Made by a program: the position numbers and the translations under genes. A stretch of DNA of 64,000 nucleotides. Source: Clostridia bacterium (GTDB lineage: Bacteria > Bacillota > Clostridia > Acetivibrionales > DSM-2933). Position 1 is the stretch's first letter, and each line of letters starts with the position of its first letter. Positions 7,529 through 17,335 of the stretch are shown here, in pieces. The notes beneath the pieces are model-generated. The model ran no database searches. It saw only the letters and a list, made by a program, of their open reading frames with translations, and was not told where the DNA came from. The stretch spans positions 62,001 through 126,000 of the forward strand of contig JAOAEJ010000067.1 of the NCBI GenBank assembly GCA_026416815.1, in the 5' to 3' direction.

Positions 7529-8719
7529 ATGATAGAAGTTAAGGGGAAGTACAATACGGCAAAGGTGTTTACCGATAATGTTGAGAATGAGGCTATATCC
7601 CAGATTATGGAGCTTTGCAATCAGGAGTTTGTAAAGGACAGTATCATAAGAATTATGCCCGATACCCATGCCGGTGCGGGCTGTACAATTGGCACAACTA
7701 TGACTATATCCGATAAGGTAGTACCCAATCTCGTAGGAGTTGATATAGGCTGTGGAATGGAAACCATAAAGCTTAAAGATAACGATATTGACCTTGAAAA
7801 GCTTGATGGAGTCATCCATCAATACATTCCATCCGGATTTGATATTAGGAAAAAGCAGCATGGCTATGCACAACAAGTTAACTTTGACGGGCTGGTTTGT
7901 AAAAAACATGTCAGTATTGACCGTGCTAAATTAAGCGTAGGTACACTAGGCGGGGGCAACCACTTTATCGAAGTAAACAAAGATAAAGATGGCTGCTTAT
8001 ATCTTGTAGTACACTCCGGTAGCAGACACCTTGGAAAACAGGTAGCTGAGTACTACCAGCAGCTGGGCTATAAAGAACTGGTTATTGCAAGTGAAGTAGT
8101 AGGTGATACTGTTAAAAGGCTTAAGGCTGAAGGCCGGGAAAAGGATATTCAGAAGGAAATCCAAAACGTCAAACAAACTAAAATAAATAAGCAATTGGCC
8201 TATGTACAAGGGAAAAGCTATCACGAGTATTTGAATGACATGAGAATCGTTCAGAGATTTGCTGTATACAACCGTAAAGCCATAGTTGATGAGATTATAA
8301 AGAGGATGGGACTTGAAGTTCAAGAGCAATTTACCACCATTCACAATTACATCGACCTTGATAATATGATACTGAGGAAGGGTGCCATCTCTGCTCAAAA
8401 AGGGGAGAGGATATTAATACCAATCAATATGCGTGACGGAAGCTTAATCTGTATAGGTAAAGGCAACAAGGATTGGAATTTTTCTGCGCCTCATGGAGCC
8501 GGTAGGCTTATGAGCAGGAGCAAGGCAAAACAGGTAATCAGCCTTGAGGAATTTAAGAAATCCATGGAGGGCATATATTCAACCACCGTTAATAAATCGA
8601 CTCTGGATGAGTGTGCTTTAGCTTATAAGCCTATGGATGAGATAATGGGCAATGTCCAGGACACCGTTGAAATACTGGATATTATAAAGCCTATATACAA
8701 TTTCAAGGCTGCAGAGTAA
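7529..8719 (+). CDS. rtcB: RNA-splicing ligase RtcB
   Basis: Joins RNA 2',3'-cyclic-phosphate or 3'-phosphate ends to 5'-OH ends using GTP and Mn2+, in RNA repair. At 396 residues it is of the shorter bacterial type. Metal and active-site motifs are in order: MPDTHAGAGCTIG, GVDIGCGM (metal Cys), GGGNHFIE, VHSGSRHLG, TIHNYID and HGAGR, whose His carries the GMP intermediate. ATG 7529 follows GTGAGG. It stands alone between terminators. No archease (its usual activator) or RtcA cyclase is nearby, so its damage substrate is open. Confidence 0.93.
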   Translation: MIEVKGKYNTAKVFTDNVENEAISQIMELCNQEFVKDSIIRIMPDTHAGAGCTIGTTMTISDKVVPNLVGVDIGCGMETIKLKDNDIDLEKLDGVIHQYIPSGFDIRKKQHGYAQQVNFDGLVCKKHVSIDRAKLSVGTLGGGNHFIEVNKDKDGCLYLVVHSGSRHLGKQVAEYYQQLGYKELVIASEVVGDTVKRLKAEGREKDIQKEIQNVKQTKINKQLAYVQGKSYHEYLNDMRIVQRFAVYNRKAIVDEIIKRMGLEVQEQFTTIHNYIDLDNMILRKGAISAQKGERILIPINMRDGSLICIGKGNKDWNFSAPHGAGRLMSRSKAKQVISLEEFKKSMEGIYSTTVNKSTLDECALAYKPMDEIMGNVQDTVEILDIIKPIYNFKAAE

Positions 8720-8755
8720 CAGATTTTAACTCTTATCTAGTAAGTAAATACAGGG

Positions 8756-8786
8756 AAAGGACGAGGTTTAGTGCCCGTCCTTTTTT
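8756..8786 (+). terminator. Terminator after rtcB
   Basis: AAAGGACG / CGTCCTTT arms (8756-8763, 8776-8783) and a TTTTTT tract. Confidence 0.9.
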
Positions 8787-8877
8787 GCTATTTAGGTTTA
8801 ATATATCCTTTTATAAACTGAAACGTTAATAAATTAGTTCAAGCTTTAATATAAATATAAGTGTGGGGGAGTTTTTT

Positions 8878-9286
8878 ATGGATGTTGTTAGAAACTTTAT
8901 AAACATTTCCGGGTTGGCTGACGAAAACGAACTGGCTGTGAGCATTAATAATGGCCAGACTATACAATACTCTGAAACCGACACCATTTATATACCCTTC
9001 AATCAGCCGGAAATAAGCAGCATATTTCAAATAATGATTAAAGTTGAGTTAAGGTCGAGTAGGGCGATTAATACTCCCGACGGCGCTACTGTCATTTTTG
9101 ATGGAGTAAAGAAGCTGAAAATTATATACACTGAAAAAGGAGATACGGGGAAAGCAAGCTTTTTGAATACCGAATTTCCATATAATATATACTGCAGAAG
9201 ATGAACAGGAAGGCTGGCAGGATATAATAAGTGACGTTCCGGTAAAGGAGCCTTCACCGAAGCATTATAGAATACAAAATACATAA
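8878..9286 (+). pseudogene. SPOCS (DUF3794) domain protein, frameshifted
   Basis: The first frame runs from ATG 8878 (GGGGGAG upstream) to TGA 9204 and gives 108 residues typical of a SPOCS domain: TIYIPFNQPEISSIFQI, RSSRAINTPDG, then LNTEFPYNIY. The domain's conserved ending continues in the +3 frame as YTAEDEQEGWQDIISDVP and on to TAA at 9286. The break falls in the TA-rich run near 9181-9193; a change of two bases (or one the other way) would restore the frame. SPOCS domains occur in spore and cell-surface assembly proteins such as SipL. Either a recent pseudogene or a sequencing error. Confidence 0.65.
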
Positions 9287-9293
9287 TAAAGCA

Positions 9294-9395
9294 TAGACAA
9301 GTCAGTGTAAATTTAGTGTTTTCCGGTTAGGCAATGAGATATGATAAGTATGATTTGCCTAGCAGGATAAAAATACTTTTGAAGTGACTTGTCTA
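9294..9395 (+). repeat. ~102-bp hairpin repeat (family B), divergent copy
   Basis: The terminal inverted repeat TAGACAAGTCA / TGACTTGTCTA encloses a core shared with copies at 27010 and 59634: TTAGGCAATGAG in the left arm and ATTTGCCTA in the right. The outer arms differ from the other two copies, which have AGATAGTTTAG ends, so this is a sub-family. The whole element folds into one long imperfect hairpin. It has no coding capacity. Confidence 0.75.
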
Positions 9396-9600
9396 TAAGG
9401 AAGTTGGGACAAGCTCGTTATATATATTTGTAAGCTGATATGCCAGTTAAAATCTGTATTAAAAAGAAAAAGGAGATTAATATAGTGATAAATTCACCGG
9501 ATTGTATATTTTGAACCGGATAAAGAGGTATACCAAATTAGTAAATATATCGAACAAATGGTATAATCTCATGGAACATATAATTCAAGGGGGGAGTAAT

Positions 9601-10497
9601 GTGGCATTAGTAGTATCTAATGTAGTAAAGAAATTCGGTCAAAAGACTGCCGTTGATAATATTTCGTTCAAAATCGAAAAGCCCGGCGTTTTTGGCTTGT
9701 TGGGAACAAATGGTGCAGGGAAAACAACCACCATAAGAATGATTCTCGGTATACTTTCAAAGGATAACGGAGTTATAGAGTGGGATGGAAAGCCTGTCAC
9801 GCGAGAGACTGTGAGATTCGGATATCTTCCTGAGGAAAGGGGCATATATCCCAAAGCCAAGGTTGAAGAGCAGCTTATGTACTTCGGGAAGCTGCGCGGA
9901 ATGGATGGAAAGGCGGCTAAAAAGTCTATCAGGTACTGGTATGAAAGGCTTAAAGTAGAGCAATATGCAAATATGGCGGCAGAGCAGCTTTCAAAAGGTA
10001 ATCAGCAAAAAATACAGCTGATTAGTGCTATAGTGCATGATCCTGAGCTTATCATCCTTGATGAGCCGTTCAGCGGGCTTGACCCGGTCAATACCGACCT
10101 ATTTAAAAGTGTAATATATGAGCTTATAGGAAAGGGTAAGTACATAGTAATGTCCAGTCACCAAATGCAGGCAGTGGAAGAGTACTGCCAGGAGATTCTG
10201 ATATTGAAGAACGGACAGACTTTGTTAAGCGGAAGCCTGAAAGAAATAAAGCGCAGTTATGGAAGGACAAATCTATTTATAGACTGTCAGGATGATATTG
10301 GTGATATTGTTAAGGAGGAGGGCATAAAGCTTGTGGCAAAAACTGCTTCAGGTTACGAGTTTAAAATCAGCTCCGATGAGCAAGCCTACAATCTTCTTCA
10401 GAAAATGCTCAAATCAAAAATACCGCTTGATAAGTTTGAAATAAGAGAGCCATCTCTTCACGAGATATTTGTTGAAAAGGTTGGTGAGCAGAAATGA
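9601..10497 (+). CDS. ABC transporter ATP-binding protein (NatA-like)
   Basis: This encodes 298 residues; the ATPase of an export system with the permease that follows. Walker A GTNGAGKTT (about residues 35-43), a degenerate signature LSKGNQQK, Walker B LIILDEPFSGLDP and the switch SSH are present. The C-terminal extension (about 220-298) is typical of DrrA/NatA-type exporters. I chose GTG 9601 because AAGGGGGGA ends 5 bases before it and the protein then starts at the usual MALVVSNVVKKFG; the frame is open upstream to 9502. Its end overlaps the permease gene by 4 bases (ATGA). Sodium or drug export is possible; the substrate is unknown. Confidence 0.9.
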   Translation: MALVVSNVVKKFGQKTAVDNISFKIEKPGVFGLLGTNGAGKTTTIRMILGILSKDNGVIEWDGKPVTRETVRFGYLPEERGIYPKAKVEEQLMYFGKLRGMDGKAAKKSIRYWYERLKVEQYANMAAEQLSKGNQQKIQLISAIVHDPELIILDEPFSGLDPVNTDLFKSVIYELIGKGKYIVMSSHQMQAVEEYCQEILILKNGQTLLSGSLKEIKRSYGRTNLFIDCQDDIGDIVKEEGIKLVAKTASGYEFKISSDEQAYNLLQKMLKSKIPLDKFEIREPSLHEIFVEKVGEQK

Positions 10498-11738
10498 GAG
10501 AGTTTTTGACTGTTTTAGGGTATACATTCCGGGAAAATGCAAGAAAAAAGATATTTATAATCTCTAATATCATTATACTTATCTTAGTAGCTGTGGTGAT
10601 GAATATACCTGCGGCAATAAAATACTTTGAGAATAATGATAAAGGCTCAGCTGATGGGAAAGCACAGAAAGAAGTTGTATTTGTTGTAGATTCCAAAGGT
10701 GTATACAAGGAAGATATAAGCAAGCTTGGGCAGGTATTTACAGGGTACGATTTTAAGTCTGAGTCAGCAGATAAGCTGGGAAACCTCAAGGAGAAGGTTA
10801 AAAATGGAGAAGGAAAAGGCCTTGTAGTTATAGATGAAAAAGGGGGAGTTCCCTATTTTGATTACTGGGTAAAACAATATGGAAGCGGTCTAGCCCCTGA
10901 TGAGTTAAGCCGGGCACTTAAGGGGATATTTACAGCTAAAACTTTAAAAGCTGCTAATGTATCGGATAATGTAGCAGCTGCAGTAATGAGCGATGTTTCA
11001 TATAAGGTTGAAGAATTAGGTAAGGGTATGATGAAGAGCTATATGGCAGCTATGATAGTAATAGTTCTGCTGTTCTTTGCAGTTTACTTCTATGGTTATG
11101 GGGTTTCCATGTCGGTAGCTTCCGAGAAGACCTCAAGAGTAATGGAGCTTTTAATAACGTCAACCAAGCCATCAAAAATTGTCCTTGGGAAGAGCGTTGC
11201 TATGGGGTTATTAGGGTTGTGCCAACTCGCTTCAGTAGTAGGCATTGCTGCACTATTCTATAATTTGACTTTTCCAAAGGATTTTGTTATGGCAGGGCAG
11301 AAGATTGACTTTTCCAGTCTTACTCCTTTTGCGATTTTAATGGTAATAGTCTATTTTATCCTGGGCTATTCACTTTATGCTATGATGAATGCTGTTGCCG
11401 GTGCTACAGTGAGCAAAGCAGAGGATGTTAACTCCGCTATAATGCCGATTTCAATGATTACGATGGTAGCATTTTATCTATCTTATGGATCAGTGGCTTT
11501 TCCCGATGGAGGAGTGTCTACAGCAGCGTCTATCATTCCATTTTCTGCTCCCTTTTCAATGCCGAGCAGGATTATAATGACGGAAGTACCCGTATGGCAA
11601 ATTGCAGCTTCTCTGGGTGCTACAGCCATAACTACTGTACTTATGGCATGGATATCTATAAGGTTGTACTCCTCGGCTGTACTTCACTACGGAAAGCGTC
11701 TGAAGGTAGGGGACTTGGTAAAGATGTCAAGGCAGTAG
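10494..11738 (+). CDS. ABC-2 type permease (NatB-like)
   Basis: This encodes 414 residues. One N-terminal membrane helix (about 18-37) is followed by an extracellular domain of about 140 residues and then five or six helices from about residue 180. The segment SVASEKTSRVMELLITSTKP is the characteristic NatB/YhaP coupling region between helices 2 and 3. Coupled by a 4-base overlap to the ATPase upstream; together they form a Na+ or toxic-compound exporter of the NatAB class. A long terminator follows at 11802. Confidence 0.88.
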   Translation: MREFLTVLGYTFRENARKKIFIISNIIILILVAVVMNIPAAIKYFENNDKGSADGKAQKEVVFVVDSKGVYKEDISKLGQVFTGYDFKSESADKLGNLKEKVKNGEGKGLVVIDEKGGVPYFDYWVKQYGSGLAPDELSRALKGIFTAKTLKAANVSDNVAAAVMSDVSYKVEELGKGMMKSYMAAMIVIVLLFFAVYFYGYGVSMSVASEKTSRVMELLITSTKPSKIVLGKSVAMGLLGLCQLASVVGIAALFYNLTFPKDFVMAGQKIDFSSLTPFAILMVIVYFILGYSLYAMMNAVAGATVSKAEDVNSAIMPISMITMVAFYLSYGSVAFPDGGVSTAASIIPFSAPFSMPSRIIMTEVPVWQIAASLGATAITTVLMAWISIRLYSSAVLHYGKRLKVGDLVKMSRQ

Positions 11739-11801
11739 AAATGAGCATTAGTGGTTAAAGATTGAGAAGTATGACGATAATTGCTCTATAATCGTAGTGG
11801 T

Positions 11802-11862
11802 GATAAAGAATCTGCATTCTGAGAGAAAGTAATTGCTTTCAGATGCAGATTCTTTATCGTAT
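11802..11862 (+). terminator. Terminator after the NatAB-like pair
   Basis: A 16-base stem (GATAAAGAATCTGCAT at 11802-11817 against ATGCAGATTCTTTATC at 11843-11858) with an inner AAAG/CTTT stem in the loop. The U-tract is weak. Confidence 0.7.
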
Positions 11863-11879
11863 TATATATAACTTTAATC

Positions 11880-11931
11880 TTTACAATATTCAAAAACACT
11901 ATATAATATTAATTAGATAAACTAACTAATT
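11880..11931 (+). promoter_or_regulatory. Promoter and candidate operator of the marR-type gene
   Basis: TTTACA (11880-11885) and TATAAT (11902-11907) are 16 bases apart. Directly downstream, 11911-11930 reads TTAGATAAACTAACTAAT, whose reverse strand contains AGTTAGTTTATCTAA. A very similar AGTTAGTTTGTTAAACTAA lies in front of the MFS gene at 12405. Shared placement around both genes suggests the binding site of the encoded MarR protein. Confidence 0.55.
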
Positions 11932-11951
11932 GACTGTACAGGGTGCTAAAT

Positions 11952-12389
11952 ATGGAATTCGAACAGCTTTTATTGAAAATTACAGAAATATTTCATGAGT
12001 CGCTAAATAGCTTTCAAGATACTATTTCCAATGATAGTGGTTTTTCGGACATTACTGTGAGCCAATATTATTATATCGAGGCTATATACCGTCTGGAGAA
12101 TCCCACTTTGACGCAGCTTGCAGAGGAGTTGAAAATATCAAAGGCTTCTGTCACAGCAGCTATTGATAAGTTAATTAAGGTAGGCTATGTTTCTAAAGTG
12201 CAGTCAAATGAAGACCGCAGAGTATATCATGTATCTTTGAGTAAAAAGGGTAAAAGGATTATAGAAAACGATAGGAAAAACCACCTGAAGTTTGCAGGCG
12301 ATATTAAAATGTGTCTTAATGAACAAGAAATAGAACAATTTAAAAATATCGCAAATAAGATTATTGAACAGTATGATAAAAAAGAATAG
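11952..12389 (+). CDS. MarR-family transcriptional regulator
   Basis: This encodes 145 residues from ATG 11952 (a GTG 9 bases upstream is an alternative). The winged helix-turn-helix is clear: PTLTQLAEELKISKASVTAAIDKLIKVGYV, then the wing QSNEDRRVYHVSLSKKGK, flanked by dimerisation helices. It is a DNA-binding repressor. It sits 58 bases before a drug-type MFS exporter, the standard arrangement for ligand-relieved repression. Similar palindromic motifs in front of both genes fit autoregulation plus control of the pump. The inducing ligand is unknown. Confidence 0.9.
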   Translation: MEFEQLLLKITEIFHESLNSFQDTISNDSGFSDITVSQYYYIEAIYRLENPTLTQLAEELKISKASVTAAIDKLIKVGYVSKVQSNEDRRVYHVSLSKKGKRIIENDRKNHLKFAGDIKMCLNEQEIEQFKNIANKIIEQYDKKE

Positions 12390-12404
12390 ATTTTTTTTAT
12401 ACAA

Positions 12405-12428
12405 ATAGTTAGTTTGTTAAACTAATAA
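12405..12428 (+). promoter_or_regulatory. Palindromic candidate MarR operator before the MFS gene
   Basis: TTAGTTT-GTT-AAACTAA is a perfect 7-base inverted repeat (12409-12425), preceded by AAATAG and 23 bases upstream of the MFS start codon. It resembles the motif at 11911-11930. Confidence 0.55.
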
Positions 12429-12447
12429 ATACTGGAGGTAGTTTATC

Positions 12448-14019
12448 ATGCAAAGCGTAAAGCTAAGCAAGGCAAAAATAATAATCATAATGATTGGCGT
12501 CATGGTGAGCAATGCACTTATTGCTCTTGACAGCACCATTATAGGGACTGCTATGCCGAGGATCAGCTCGGAGCTCAACGGAACTGACTTGTATACATGG
12601 CCATTTACAGCATATATGCTGACATCGACCATTGTCATGCCCATATTCGGTAAGCTGTCGGATTTTTACGGACGTAAAATCATCCATATAATAGGCACAA
12701 TAGCTTTTACTGTTTTCTCAGTCTTATGCGGCCTTTCTTCCGATATGGTGCAGCTATCGGTATTCAGGGCGCTGCAGGGGATAGGCGGAGGTATATTAGC
12801 TTCCAATACTGTGGCTATACTTGCTGACATATTCCCACCAAAGGAAAGAGGAAAGTACCAAGGCTTTTTATTTGCTGTAGTGGGTATAAGCAGTATAGTA
12901 GGGCCTATACTCGGTGGGCTGATAGCAGATAATTATTCTTGGAGATATATATTTTATATTAATATACCATTGGGAGCTGCAGTATTGTCAGCTATATTTG
13001 GCTTGCCATCTATAAAGACTGACAAATCGCAAAAGCATATTATCGATTATAAAGGAAGCATACTACTGATTTTAACGCTTGTACCCATATTGCTGACTTT
13101 TTCATGGGCAGGTAAGAACTTTGGTTGGTTTTCAGTACCGATTATCCTTATGATTGTATTCTCGATTCTAACATTTGTTACTTTTATACTTGTTGAAAGA
13201 AAGGCTATAGAACCCGTAGTACCCCTGAACCTTTTTAAAAATTCTATATTCTGTATGTCATCAATAGCAGCTTTCTTTTCAAATGCCATTATATTCGGCA
13301 TGGGGATGTTCGTACCCCTTTATATGCAAAGTATACTGGGATATAATGCAACAAAGTCGGGTATAACTCTGGTATACTTTATGCTAGGGCTGGTTGCTGC
13401 AAGCATTACCAGTGGTATAGTGATGTCTAAGACCGGGAAGTATAAGCTTTTAGCTATACTGGGTTTTACTATATCCGGTATTGGGATGGGATTGATAATA
13501 GGTGCCAATGGTCAAACGACATACATTTTTGAAGTCATGTATCTGGTTATTGCAGGTATTGGGATAGGAATAGCAGTACCGATTTTTAATGTAACAGCTC
13601 AGAATGCTTTTTCCGATAGTAAAGTAGGAACGGTTAATTCAGTAGTGCAGTTCTTTAAGAATATGGGCGGAACAATAGGGTCTACAGTTCTTGGTGCTGT
13701 TATGGTGCATTCGGTAAGTATCGGCTTGAGTGATACTGTATTCAAACGCCTTCCGACGAAGGTCACAGACCTAATACTAAAAAATATAAACTCCCTTGAT
13801 AGTATTCATAATGCTTTGGAGTTTAAATACTTACTTTCGGGCAGTTCTACCGAGACGGTAAATAGCATACTGGAAAAGCTTAAAGTGATTTTGAATAACT
13901 CCATGAATAGTGTTTTTATTACCTGTATAGTTTTTGCGGTTATTGGGGTGATAGCAAGCATAGCACTCAAAGAAATACCGTTAAGAAAAAATAAGTCGTT
14001 GGAAGAAGATGTTATATAA
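12448..14019 (+). CDS. MFS multidrug exporter, DHA2 (14-helix) family
   Basis: This encodes 523 residues, the size and helix number of EmrB/QacA-type proton antiporters. Diagnostic motifs are LDSTIIGTAMPRI in helix 1, GKLSDFYGRK (motif A) between helices 2 and 3, RALQGIGGG (motif B) and VVGISSIVGPILGGLIADNYSWRYIF (motif C). A loop of about 50 polar residues (roughly 430-480) precedes the last helix. GGAGG lies 8 bases upstream of ATG 12448. It is expected to export hydrophobic drugs or cationic compounds under control of the MarR protein encoded just upstream. A terminator follows at 14085. Confidence 0.92.
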   Translation: MQSVKLSKAKIIIIMIGVMVSNALIALDSTIIGTAMPRISSELNGTDLYTWPFTAYMLTSTIVMPIFGKLSDFYGRKIIHIIGTIAFTVFSVLCGLSSDMVQLSVFRALQGIGGGILASNTVAILADIFPPKERGKYQGFLFAVVGISSIVGPILGGLIADNYSWRYIFYINIPLGAAVLSAIFGLPSIKTDKSQKHIIDYKGSILLILTLVPILLTFSWAGKNFGWFSVPIILMIVFSILTFVTFILVERKAIEPVVPLNLFKNSIFCMSSIAAFFSNAIIFGMGMFVPLYMQSILGYNATKSGITLVYFMLGLVAASITSGIVMSKTGKYKLLAILGFTISGIGMGLIIGANGQTTYIFEVMYLVIAGIGIGIAVPIFNVTAQNAFSDSKVGTVNSVVQFFKNMGGTIGSTVLGAVMVHSVSIGLSDTVFKRLPTKVTDLILKNINSLDSIHNALEFKYLLSGSSTETVNSILEKLKVILNNSMNSVFITCIVFAVIGVIASIALKEIPLRKNKSLEEDVI

Positions 14020-14084
14020 AGTAGGAATAGATTCAGACATATTTGACACTCAGATATAAAAAATAAAAGTTGCAGGAATGAAGT

Positions 14085-14120
14085 AAAAGAGCCGGATAAA
14101 AGGGTTAATCGGCTCTTTTT
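14085..14120 (+). terminator. Terminator after the MFS gene
   Basis: AAAAGAGCCG / CGGCTCTTTTT arms with a 15-base loop and a run of T. Confidence 0.85.
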
Positions 14121-14297
14121 ATCTGCCGTCTAAACTATACATATCTAAATAGGTTAATAAGCAGGTATATTGTTACTTACATAAAATTCATGAAGAAAAA
14201 TATTAAGCTATATGCTATAGTAGTTATATCTGTATTTGTTTATATATGGACAGGTATGGGTAAAAAGATACATAAAGCAGGGGGGAGAGAAAGAAAT

Positions 14298-16052
14298 ATG
14301 TCCAATTTTTTTAAATTCAATAATTTTAAAATCAGTACAAAGCTTACAGCTATTCTTGTAATCCCACTAATCGCAATGTTGGCTATATCCTTTATAGCCT
14401 TTATAAATCTAAACAATATTTCTAACTTGCTAATAACAAATTTTTATAATGAACTACATCAAGCTACATCCCTTATACTAAATGCGGATAGAGATTTGTA
14501 CCAAGCACTCGTCGCACAGGAAAAGCAAGGCAAAACGGATATATCCAGTGATGAATTTAAAAATAATAAGGATGACTACAATGAAAATATTCAGCAAGTA
14601 AAGGAAAGAGTTCAGAAATCAAAGGACATAATCTCGGCAAAAAGCCAAAAGTTTGTAAATTATAGGCATGGAGAATCAAAACTATCAGTATTTCAATTGT
14701 TTGATAAATTCGAAACTCAATATTCAGAATGGACAGCATTGTATACTGCTAATGATAATACCATTAAAGATAAAAGCAAATCCAAAGAATTATTTGATTC
14801 AGCGAGGGACTCAATAGATCAGATTACTGATATTTTAGAGCAACATGGTCAAGAGACCTTAAAGCACTCTACTGATCAAAGGACGAAGACGGTAGAGCTT
14901 ATTGTTATTATTTCCCTGACGTCCATCCTGACTTCAGTAGTTATAGGTACGGCTATCATTATCAATATAAACAGGCGGGCTAAAAAGCTGACAGCATTGA
15001 TCAATAAAACTGCTAATTTTGATATAAGGCATGATGAAGCATATGACGGATTTTTAAAGGAGAAGGACGAGTTTGCTGTTATTGGCAGTGCGGAATCTAC
15101 TGCTCTAAGAAACTTCAGAGATATTGTAGCAACGGTATATAATGAGGTTTCCAGTGTAAATGAATCTCTTAGCAATACAAGTAAGCTCATTTACAATCTG
15201 AATGCACACATTGAAGATGTCTCAGCAACAACAGAGGAGCTTTCTGCAGGTATGGAGGAGACAGCCGCGTCGGCAGAAGAAATGAGTGCCACATCTTCTG
15301 AAATTGAAAATACCATAGAAGCGATAGCTTCAAAAGCACATGAAGGGGCTGCGTCTGCAAAAGATATAAATAAGCGGGCAAAAGAATTGGAAATAAGCGC
15401 TGTAGAGTCCCAAAAAAGTGCAGCGGAAATATTCTATAGTGCCAATACGAAGCTAAGGACTGCTATAGGCCAATCCAATGCCGTAGACCAAATAAGTGTG
15501 TTATCCAATTCCATTCTCCAAATAACTGAGCAAACTAATCTGCTCGCTTTAAACGCTGCCATAGAGGCTGCCAGAGCCGGTGAAGCAGGCAAGGGGTTTG
15601 CTGTTGTAGCCGATGAAATCAGGAAGCTTGCTGAGGATTCTAAAAAAGCTGTAACAGAGATACAAAACGTAACTAAGACTGTTACAACTGCAGTTAAAAA
15701 CCTTGTAGGGAGTTCCGAGGAGGTACTGGATTTTATTGATAAGAAGGTAATAGCCGATTATAAAGCACAAATAGACACTGCTGAAAAATACAGAAAAGAT
15801 GCCGAGTTTGTAGACACAATGGTTGAGAATTTCAATTCCGCGCTGACACAATTGCTGGAGTCGGTACAAAACATTGGTAAGGCAATAAATGAAGTTACCA
15901 GCGCAACTAACGAGGGAGCAAGCGGTACCCAGAGCATTGCCCAAAAATCAACTGTAGTCTTTGAAAAATCCAATGACATCAGCAGTCAGACCGACAAAGT
16001 TAAGGAGAGTACGGACAGGTTGGTCACTCTTGTTTCAAAGTTTAAAATATAA
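14298..16052 (+). CDS. Methyl-accepting chemotaxis protein
   Basis: This encodes 584 residues: short cytoplasmic head, helix 1 (about 18-40), extracellular four-helix-type sensor (about 41-195), helix 2 (about 200-222), linker/HAMP-like region, then a signalling coiled coil. The hairpin tip is intact: [38 protein letters not shown]. The sensor binds an unknown ligand and controls CheA. I chose ATG 14298 because GGGGGGAGAG precedes it by about 8 bases; ATG 14190 would add 36 residues but has no ribosome site and gives an odd double membrane start. It stands alone; no che genes are in the window. Confidence 0.9.
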   Translation: MSNFFKFNNFKISTKLTAILVIPLIAMLAISFIAFINLNNISNLLITNFYNELHQATSLILNADRDLYQALVAQEKQGKTDISSDEFKNNKDDYNENIQQVKERVQKSKDIISAKSQKFVNYRHGESKLSVFQLFDKFETQYSEWTALYTANDNTIKDKSKSKELFDSARDSIDQITDILEQHGQETLKHSTDQRTKTVELIVIISLTSILTSVVIGTAIIININRRAKKLTALINKTANFDIRHDEAYDGFLKEKDEFAVIGSAESTALRNFRDIVATVYNEVSSVNESLSNTSKLIYNLNAHIEDVSATTEELSAGMEETAASAEEMSATSSEIENTIEAIASKAHEGAASAKDINKRAKELEISAVESQKSAAEIFYSANTKLRTAIGQSNAVDQISVLSNSILQITEQTNLLALNAAIEAARAGEAGKGFAVVADEIRKLAEDSKKAVTEIQNVTKTVTTAVKNLVGSSEEVLDFIDKKVIADYKAQIDTAEKYRKDAEFVDTMVENFNSALTQLLESVQNIGKAINEVTSATNEGASGTQSIAQKSTVVFEKSNDISSQTDKVKESTDRLVTLVSKFKI

Positions 16053-16066
16053 TTACGTATCTCATC

Positions 16067-16090
16067 AGGCGCTTATACCGGCGCCTTTTC
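16067..16090 (+). terminator. Terminator after the chemoreceptor gene
   Basis: AGGCGC / GCGCCT stem followed by TTTTCTCTTTTT. Confidence 0.85.
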
Positions 16091-16205
16091 TCTTTTTATT
16101 CTAAAGTATAAGTATTGACTAATATATGTAATAGGAGTATAAAAGTAATTATATATTAATATTTTGTAAGTATATATTAAACACTAAAACAAGGGAGATG
16201 AAAGT

Positions 16206-16415
16206 ATGCAAGACATTTCGGGTATCTCAGCCTATTTACCTTTATTCATACCAATTGTTTTAATTCAATTTGGATTACAAATCGCAGCCATAGTTAATCT
16301 AATAAAAAGAAAAAAAGTAAGGTTTAACAATAAGGCAATATGGGCCATTATTATTTTACTTGGAGGTCTGGTAGGGCCTATTATATACTTTGCTGCAAGA
16401 GGGGATGAGTATTAA
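16206..16415 (+). CDS. Small PLDc_N-domain membrane protein (YxlE-like)
   Basis: This encodes 69 residues with two membrane helices (about 10-30 and 44-62) and the family pattern AIWAIIILLGGLVGPIIYF near the end. PLDc_N proteins such as YxlE of Bacillus subtilis are short membrane proteins, some acting as anti-sigma or accessory factors. GGGAGATG precedes the ATG. Its stop codon shares one base with the start of the ABC ATPase gene (TAATG). The three-gene order YxlE-YxlF-YxlG is conserved from the Bacillus sigY locus, but no sigma factor gene is present here. Confidence 0.8.
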   Translation: MQDISGISAYLPLFIPIVLIQFGLQIAAIVNLIKRKKVRFNNKAIWAIIILLGGLVGPIIYFAARGDEY

Positions 16416-17335
16416 TGTATGCCATTGAGACAAAAGATTTGACAAAATGCTTTAATGGATACAATGCTGTCGACAAGCTAAACCTTAGAGTGCCGGAGGG
16501 CTCGATATATGGTTTTTTAGGGCCAAACGGTGCCGGTAAAACAACAACTCTAAAAATGCTTACAGGCCTGTCAACACCTACAACGGGGGAGATTAGGCTG
16601 TTTGGTAATAAAGTAAGCTTCGGAAGCATGAAAAATCGTGCGGATATAGGATATCTGCCCGATGTACCGGGGTTTTACGACTGGATGACTCCTGCGGAAT
16701 TTCTGAGATTTTCCGGGGAGTTATTTTCAATTGACAAAAGGGTACTGGATGAAAGGATTGAATCGCTGCTAGACCTGGTCGGGCTTAATGGGGTGAGAAA
16801 AAAAATAGGTGGATTCTCAAGGGGGATGAAGCAAAGATTAGGCATAGCACAGGCGTTGATAAGCGAGCCTAAAATTGTTTTTCTTGACGAGCCAGCGTCG
16901 GCTCTTGACCCTATAGGCAGGAAAGAGGTTATGGATATAATAGCCAAGCTGTCGGGGAAAATTACGGTATTTTTCTCTACCCACATACTCTCGGATATAG
17001 AAAGGGTTTGTGACAGGGTAGTTATACTGCATAAAGGGAAAGTGGAGCTTGAAGATACCATACCAAACATAAGACAGAAGTATGCAATGCATATAATAGA
17101 AGTTGAACTGGCTCAAGGCGATATGGTCGAGCTTGAAGGTATTCTTAAGCAGGAAAAGTGGGTTGCGGATACAGTAAGCAGTGAAAATGAGGGACTTAAA
17201 GTACACGTCAATGATATGCTTCGGGCCCAGATAAATATACCTGTCATTATAAGTGCAAAGGGGATGGCTTTGAAAAAGTTTGCAGCTTTGGAGCCTACAC
17301 TTGAGGACATATTTATGAAGGTGGTGAGTAAATAG
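16415..17335 (+). CDS. ABC transporter ATP-binding protein (YxlF-like)
   Basis: This encodes 306 residues. Walker A GPNGAGKTTTLK (about residues 37-48), signature region GGFSRGMKQRLGIAQAL, Walker B IVFLDEPASALDP and a switch His in STHILSD are intact, so it should hydrolyse ATP. The C-terminal 80 residues form the extension common to ABC-2 exporter ATPases. It begins one base inside the preceding gene and ends one base inside the next, so the three are tightly co-translated. The substrate of this exporter class is not established. Confidence 0.9.
   Translation: MYAIETKDLTKCFNGYNAVDKLNLRVPEGSIYGFLGPNGAGKTTTLKMLTGLSTPTTGEIRLFGNKVSFGSMKNRADIGYLPDVPGFYDWMTPAEFLRFSGELFSIDKRVLDERIESLLDLVGLNGVRKKIGGFSRGMKQRLGIAQALISEPKIVFLDEPASALDPIGRKEVMDIIAKLSGKITVFFSTHILSDIERVCDRVVILHKGKVELEDTIPNIRQKYAMHIIEVELAQGDMVELEGILKQEKWVADTVSSENEGLKVHVNDMLRAQINIPVIISAKGMALKKFAALEPTLEDIFMKVVSK

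Noticed and set aside
14190-14297. Upstream start (ATG 14190) for the chemoreceptor
   Set aside because: No ribosome site and it adds a second hydrophobic segment; ATG 14298 has a strong GGGGGGAG.
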